Source: Eriocheir sinensis | Taxonomy: Eukaryota > Arthropoda > Malacostraca > Decapoda > Varunidae | Length of the DNA stretch: 64,000 nt | Direction of reading: 5' to 3' | NCBI RefSeq assembly: GCF_024679095.1 | Contig: NC_066517.1 | Location: 19,361,893-19,425,892 of the forward strand | Shown here: piece after piece, positions 57,391-64,000 of the stretch | Layout: each line of letters opens with the position of its first letter | Numbering within the stretch: position 1 is the stretch's first letter | Program-made: the position numbers and the translations under genes | Notes under the pieces: model-generated | What the model was told of the DNA's origin: nothing | Database searches by the model: none | What the model saw: the letters and a program-made list of their open reading frames with translations, nothing else

Positions 57391-57970
57391 GGGAATACTA
57401 TAGTCTGTTCACGGAGCCTGTTCATCTGGCGCCTAGGCAGCGATTGTTACGGCTCCTGTGATTGGCTGCACCCCTCCCTCACTCACATGCCATTCATGTC
57501 CGCCGTGACGCTACACACTTGTATTTTCTTCGTCATAGCTCGTCTCTTATTCACGACAGACCACTTTAGTTGGTACCTTTGGACTCAGCAGTAATTGCGC
57601 AACTCAGTTATGTTTATCTAAACTCGATAAAATAAAACAAAAAGGAAATGTGATGAATTGAAGTCACAAGACAGCTCCGAAGTGTTTATAATGTTTATTT
57701 ATCATCGCTTTTCTCAGCAGTCTTTGAATCAGGGTTGAAATAAATAATTTAATCTCATAGAGCATAGTATCCTGAACGCTATGGTGCGACCAGATTATAT
57801 ATAAAACGTGACATGAGCATAACACAGAACGGTTTCTAAGGATGTGCATAGCGACGACGTATGACTGCCCGCTGCCTGGCCGCCGGTCGGCCGCCGCTGG
57901 TGGTGAATTAGGCTATTTTTCGTTTCCTTATTTCTTTCGCTGCATTCATCGTCAACAAACGAAAACCCTT
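57391..57970. other. Spacer with CpG-rich patches before the satellite
   Basis: Contains GTGATTGGCTG (CCAAT-type word) near 57,460 and GCCTGGCCGCCGGTCGGCCG near 57,875. Promoter-like composition but no adjacent coding sequence is visible. Confidence 0.3.
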
Positions 57971-57973
57971 ATG

Positions 57974-58164
57974 CATTGGAATAAGAAAAGAAGCAAAATG
58001 ACGAGCATACAAGTTAATAAAAAGAAATAACTAGAAAAATAAGGAACGAAGAATAGTTTAGTTAGTTATAACTAACTAATCTATTCTTCGTTCCTTATTT
58101 TCGAGGTATTTCTTTTATTAACTTGTATGCCTGTCTTTTTTAGTGCTTTTCTTATTCCAATTTA
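57974..58164. repeat. Palindromic left edge of the terminal satellite
   Basis: One satellite monomer lies inverted at 57,974-58,068 and meets the first forward monomer at a perfect 16-bp palindrome, GTTAGTTATAACTAAC (58,061-58,076). The arms are about 95 bp each and highly similar. The left neighbour of 57,974 is not satellite. Confidence 0.88.
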
Positions 58165-61100
58165 TAATCTAACTAATCTATTCTTCTTTCCTTATTTTTC
58201 CAGGTATTTCTTTTTATTAACTTCTATGCTCGTCTTTTTAAGTACTTTTCTTATTCCAATCTATAAGTAACTAATCTATTTTTCTTTCCTTATATTTTTC
58301 TAGTTATTTCTTTTTATTAACTTATATCCTTGTCTTTTTGGTGCTGTTCTTATTACAATCTATAACTAACTAATCTATTTTTCGTTCCTTATTTTTCTAG
58401 TTATTTCTTTTTATTAACTTGTATGCTTGTCTTTTTAGGTGCTTTTCTCATTCCAATTTATAACTAACTAATCTATTCTTCTTTCCATATTTTTCGATTT
58501 ACTTCTTTTCATTAACTTCTATGCTCGTCTTTTTGGTACTTTTCTTTATTCCAATATATAACTAATTATTCTAATCTTCGTTCCTTATTTTTTAGTTAAT
58601 TCTTTTATTAACCTCTGTGCTCGTCTTTTTAGTGCTTTTCTTATTCCAATCTATAAATAGCTAATTTATTCTTCGTTCCTTATTTTTCTAGTTATTTCTT
58701 TTCATTAACTTCCATGCTTGTCTTTTTGGTACTTTTCTTATTCCAATCTAAAAGTAACTAATCTATCCTTCGTTCCTTATTTTTCTAGTTATTTCTTTTC
58801 ATTAACTTGTATGCTTTTCTTTTTTAGTGCTTTTCTTATTCCAATTTATAACTAACTAATCTATTCTTCGTTCCTCATTTTCGAGGTATTTCTTTTATCA
58901 ACTTCTATGCCTGTCTTTTTTAATGCTTTTCTTTTTCCAATTTATAATTAACTAATCTATTCTTCTTTCCTTATTTTTCCAGGTATTTCTTTTTATTAAC
59001 TTCTATGGTCGTCTTTTTTGGTACTTTTCTGATTCCTGTTTATAAGTAACTAATCTATTTTACTTTTCTTTTATTTTCTAGGTATTTCTTATTATTAACT
59101 TTTATGCTTGTTTTTTTTTGGTTCTTTTCTTAATCCAATCTATAAGTAACTAATCTATTTCTCTTTCCATATATTTTTCTAGTTATTTATTTTTATAAAC
59201 TTCTATGCTTGTCTTTTGGTGCTGTTTTTATTCCAATCTATAAATAACTAATCTATTTTTCGTTCCTTATATTTTCTAGTAATTTCTTTTTATCAACTCG
59301 TATGCCTGTCTTTTTGGTGCTGTTCTTATTGCAATCTATAACTAATCTATTTTTCGTTTCTTTATTTTTCTATTTATTTCTTTTCATTAACTTGTATGCT
59401 TGTCTTTTTTTGATGCTTTTTCTTATTCCAATCTATAAATAACTAATCTATTCTTTCCTTATTTTTCCAGATACTTCTTTTTATTAATTCGTATGCTCGT
59501 CTTTTTGGGTACTTTTCTTATTCCAATTAATCTATTTTTCTTTCCTTATATTTTCTAGTTATTTCTTTTCTTTAACTTCATTGCTCTTTTTTTTGGTTCT
59601 TTTCTTATTCCAATTTATAAATAACAAATCTATACCTCGTTCCTTATATTTTCGATCTATTTATTTTTATTAACTTGTATGCTTGTCTATTTTGGTGCTT
59701 CTTTTATTCCAATTCATAACTAACTAATCTATTCTTCTTTCCATATTTTTCTATTTACTTCTTTTCATTAACTTCTATGTTCGTCTTTTTAGTGCTTTCC
59801 TTCTTCCAATCTATAACTAGCTAATCTATCCTTCGTTCCTTATATTTTCCAGGTATTTCTTTTTATTAACTTGTATGCTTGTCTTTTTTGGTGCTTTTCT
59901 TATTCCAATTTATAACTAACTAATCTATTCTTCTTTCCTTATTTTTCTATTCACTTCTTTTCATTAACTTCTATGCTCGTCTTTTCAGTACTTTCCTTAT
60001 TCCAATCTATAACTAACTAATCTATTCTTCATTCCTTATTTTTCCAGGTATTTCTTTTTATTAACTTCTATGCTCGTCTTTTTAAGTACTTTTCTTATTC
60101 CAATCTATAAGTAACTAATCTATTTTTCTTTCCTTATATTTTTCTAGTTATTTCTTTTTATTAACTTATATCCTTGTCTTTTTGGTGCTGTTCTTATTCC
60201 AATCTATAACTAACTAATCTATTTTTCGTTCCTTATTTTTCTAGTTATTTCTTTTTATTAACTTGTATGCTTGTCTTTTTAGGTGCTTTTCTTATTCCAA
60301 TTTATAACTAACTAATCTATTCTTCTTTCCATATTTTTCTATTTACTTCTTTTCATTAACTTCTATGCTCGTCTTTTTGGTACTTTTCTTTATTCCAATC
60401 TATAACTAATTATTCTATTCTTCGTTCCTTATTTTCTAGTTAATTCTTTTATTAACCTCTGTGCTCGTCTTTTTAGTGCTTTTCTTATTCCAATCTATAA
60501 ATAACTAATTTATTCTTCGTTCCTTATTTTTCTAGTTATTTCTTTTCATTAATTTCTATGCTTGTCTTTTTGGTACTTTTCTTATTCCAATCTATAACTA
60601 ACTAATCTATCCTTCGTTCCTTATTTTTCTAGTTATTTCTTTTCATTAACTTGTATGCTTGTCTTTTTTAGTGCTTTTCTTATTCCAATTTATAACTAAC
60701 TAATCTATTCTTCGTTCCTTATTTTCGAGGTATTTCTTTTATTAACTTCTATGCCTGTCTTTTTTAATGCTTTTCTTATTCCAATTTATAACTAACTAAT
60801 CTATTCTTCTTTCCTTATTTTTCCAGGTATTTCTTTTTATTAACTTCTATGGTCGTCTTTTTTGGTACTTTTCTGATTCCTGTTTATAAGTAACTAATCT
60901 ATTTTACTTTTCTTTTATTTTCTAGGTATTTCTTATTATTAACATTTATGCTTGTTTTTTTTTTGGTTCTTTTCTTAATCCAATCTATAAGTAACAAATC
61001 TATGTCTCTTTCCATATATATTTCTAGTTATTTATTTATATAAACTTCTATGCTTGTCTTTTGGTGCTTTTTTATTCAATCTATAAATAACTAATCTATT

Positions 61101-64000
61101 TTTCGTTCCTTATATTTTCTAGTAATTTCTTTTTATCAACTCGTATGCCTGTCTTTTTGGTGCTGTTCTTATTGCAATCTATAACTAATCTATTTTTCGT
61201 TTCTTTATTTTTCTATTTATTTCTTTTCATTAACTTGTATGCTTGTCTTTTTTTGATGCTTTTTCTTATTCCAATCTATAAATAACTAATCTATTCTTTC
61301 CTTATTTTTCCAGATACTTCTTTTTATTAATTCGAATGCTCGTCTTTTTGGGTACTTTTCTTATTCCAATTAATCTATTTTTCTTTCCTTATATTTTCTA
61401 GTTATTTTTTTTCTTTAACTTCATTGCTCTTTTTTTTAATTCTTTTCTTATTCCAATTTATAAATAACAAATCTATTCCTCGTTCCTTATATTTTCGATC
61501 TATTTATTTTTATTAACTTGTATGCTTGTCTATTTTGGTGCTTCTTTTATTCCAATTCATAACTAACTAATCTATTCTTCTTTCCATATTTTTCTATTTA
61601 CTTCTTTTCATTAACTTCTATGTTCGTCTTTTTAGTGCTTTCCTTATTCCAATCTATAACTAGCTAATCTATCCTTCGTTCCTTATATTTTCCAGGTATT
61701 TCTTTTTATTAACTTGTATGCTTGTCTTTTTTGGTGCTTTTCTTATTCCAATTTATAACTAACTAATCTATTCTTCTTTCCTTATTTTTCTATTCACTTC
61801 TTTTCATTAACTTCTATGCTCGTCTTTTCAGTACTTTCCTTATTCCAATCTATAACTAACTAATCTATTCTTCATTCCTTACTTTTTCAGGTATTTCTTT
61901 TCATTAACTTCTATGCCTGTCTCTTTGGCACTTTTCTTATTCCGATTTATAACTAAGTAATCTATTCTTCGTTCCTTATATTTTCTAGTCATTTCTTTTT
62001 ATTAACTTGTATGCTGTTTTTTTGGTTCTTTTCTTATTCCAATCTATAACAAACTAATCTATTTTTCTTTCCATATTTTTCTATTTACTTCTTATTAACT
62101 TCTATGCTCGTCTTTTTAGTACTTTCCTTATTCCAATCTATAACTAACTAATCTATCCTTCGTTCCTTTTATTTTCTAGTTATTTCTTTTATTAACTTGT
62201 ATGCTTGTCTTTTTGGCACTTTTCTTATTCCAATTTATAACTAAGTAATCTATTCTTCGTTCCTTATATTTTCTAGTCATTTCTTTTTATTAACTTGTAT
62301 GCTGTCTTTTTGGTTCTTTTCTTATTCCAATCTATAACTAACTAATCTATTTTTCTTTCCATATTTTTCTATTTACTTCTTCTTATTAAATTCTATGCTC
62401 GTCTTTTTAGTACTTTCCTTATTCCAATCTATAACTAACTAATCTATCCTTCGTTCCTTTTTTTTCTAGTTATTTCTTTTATTAACTTGTATGCTCGTCT
62501 TTTTTGTTTTTTTTATTCCAATCTATAACTAACTAATCTATTCTTCGTTCCTTATATTTTCCAGGTATTTCTTTTTATTAACTTGTATGATGTCTTTTTT
62601 TGTGCTTTTCTTATTCCAATCTATAACTAACTAATATATTCTGCGTTCCTTATTTTTCTTCTCATTTCTTTTTATCAACTTCTATGCTGTCATTTTTGTG
62701 CTTTTCTTATTCCGATCTATAACTAACTAATCTATTCTGAGTTTCTTATTTTTCTTCTTATTTCTTTTTTATTAACTTGTATGCTTGTCTTTTTTGGTTG
62801 TTTTCTTATTCCAATCTATAACTAACTAATCTATCCTTCGGTCCTTTTATTTTCTAGTTATTTATTTTGTATGCTCGTCTTTTTGGTGCTTTTCTTATTC
62901 CAATCTATAACTAACTAATCTATTCTTCGTTCGTTATATTTTTTAGTGATTGTTATTTTCATTAACTTTTATGCTTGTCTTTTTTGGTTCTTTTCTTATT
63001 CCAATCTATAACTAACTAATCTATTCTTTACTTATTTTCCCAGGTATTTATTTTCATTAACTTCTATGCTCGTCTTTTTGGGTTCTTTTCTTATTCCAAT
63101 TTATAACTAACTAATCTATTCCTCGTTCTTTATTTTCTAGTTATTTTTTTTCTCATTATCTTCTATGCCTGTCTTTTTTGGTAGTTTTCTTATTCCAATT
63201 TACAACTAACTAATATATTTTTCTTTCCTTATATTTTCTAGTTATTTCTTTTCATTAACTTCAATGCTTGTCTTTTTTGGTTCTTTTCTTATTCCAATCT
63301 AACTAACTAATGTATCCTTCGTTCCTTATTTTTCTAGTTATTTCTTTTCATTAACTTGTTGCTTGTCTTTTTTAGTGCTTTTCTTATTTCAATTTATAAG
63401 TAACTAATCTATTCTTCGTTCCTTATTTTCGAGGTATTTCTTTTATAACTTCTATGCCTGTCTTTTTTAGTGCTTTTCTTATTCCAATTTATAACTAAGT
63501 AATCTATTCTTCTTTCCTTATTTTTCTAGTTATTTCTTTTTATTAACTTCTATGCTCGTCTTTTTTGGTACTTTTCTTATTCCAATGTATAACTAACTAA
63601 TCTATTTTTCTTTCCCTATATTTTTCTAGTTATTTCTTTTTATTAACTTCTATGCTTGTCTTTTTGGTGCTTCTCTTATTCCAATCTATAACTAACTAAT
63701 CTATTCTTTCCTTATTTTTTCAGATATTTCTTTTTATTAATTCGTATGCTCGTCTTTTGGGTACTTTTCTTATTCCAATCAATAACTAACTAATCTATTC
63801 TTTTCCTATATTTTCTAGTTATTTTTTTTTTAACTTCGATGCTCGTCTTTTGGGGTTCTTTTCTTATTCCAATTTATAACTAACTAGTCTATTCTTCGTT
63901 CCTTATATTTTCTAGCTATTTCTTTTTATTAACTTGAATGCTTGTCATTTTTGGTGCTTTTCTTATTCCAATCTATAATTAACTAATCTATTTTTCTCTC
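58069..64000 (+). repeat. AT-rich satellite, about 97-bp monomer with higher-order repeats, open at right end
   Basis: About 60 monomers of AACTAACTAATCTATTCTTC, GTTCCTTATTTTTCTAGTTA, TTTCTTTTTATTAACTTCTA, TGCTCGTCTTTTTGGTGCTT, TTCTTATTCCAATCTAT. Variants are not random: diagnostic variants at 58,201 and 59,401 recur at 60,045 and 61,244, a shift of 1,843-1,844 bp (about 19 monomers) held to about 61,870. Around 61,930-62,460 a three-monomer block of about 292 bp repeats. The array runs off the window. Confidence 0.93.

Overview
The window looks like nuclear DNA of a decapod crustacean, most likely a crab. Both large genes are split into many short exons with GT-AG (twice GC-AG) introns and match animal families. 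The spacers are saturated with long (CT)n, (GA)n, (GT)n, (AGT)n and (AAT)n microsatellites, and there are tRNA-derived SINEs, small TIR transposons and satellite arrays. The species call rests on this general character only.

Layout. 1-16 kb: microsatellites, polypyrimidine tracts and dispersed repeats, with one recognisable coding exon at 2,671-2,946 (minus), the signal-peptide exon of an unidentified secreted protein whose remainder is not visible. 16.2-30.8 kb (minus): a BTBD8 orthologue, 15 exons assembled, about 2,100 residues, with two BTB domains, a BACK-like helical region and a basic Ser/Pro/Gly tail. Its first coding exon with the start codon was not found; a CpG-rich patch with a YY1-like motif near 36.3 kb is a candidate. 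A single 3.49-kb exon inserts about 1,160 mostly disordered residues between the two BTB domains. 31-38.5 kb: intergenic or 5' intron DNA with tandem arrays, a 700-bp TTAA/TIR element and a SINE with perfect target duplications. 38.5-49.7 kb (minus): a complete MSH3 gene, 19 exons, 1,076 residues, every exon junction in frame. 49.7-58 kb: a fragment of a non-LTR reverse transcriptase, two tRNA-derived SINE copies, a hAT-type MITE with a perfect 8-bp duplication, microsatellites and a 147-bp-class tandem array. 58-64 kb: an AT-rich satellite with a monomer of about 97 bp, organised in higher-order repeats, starting at a palindrome and running off the window.

Functionally, MSH3 pairs with MSH2 in MutS-beta, which recognises insertion/deletion loops of the sort microsatellites produce. 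BTBD8 is known in vertebrates as an AP-2-binding factor of clathrin-mediated vesicle recycling. The two are neighbours on the same strand; nothing in the sequence links their functions.

The best leads are the giant inter-BTB exon with its four-fold aromatic/Ile/acidic motif, two GC-AG introns forced by reading frame, a TTAA-type MITE in two MSH3 introns whose terminal sequence has been amplified into a 35-bp minisatellite, and the palindromic edge and nested higher-order structure of the terminal satellite. All splice models were made by eye from frame, splice consensus and family resemblance, without transcript data.
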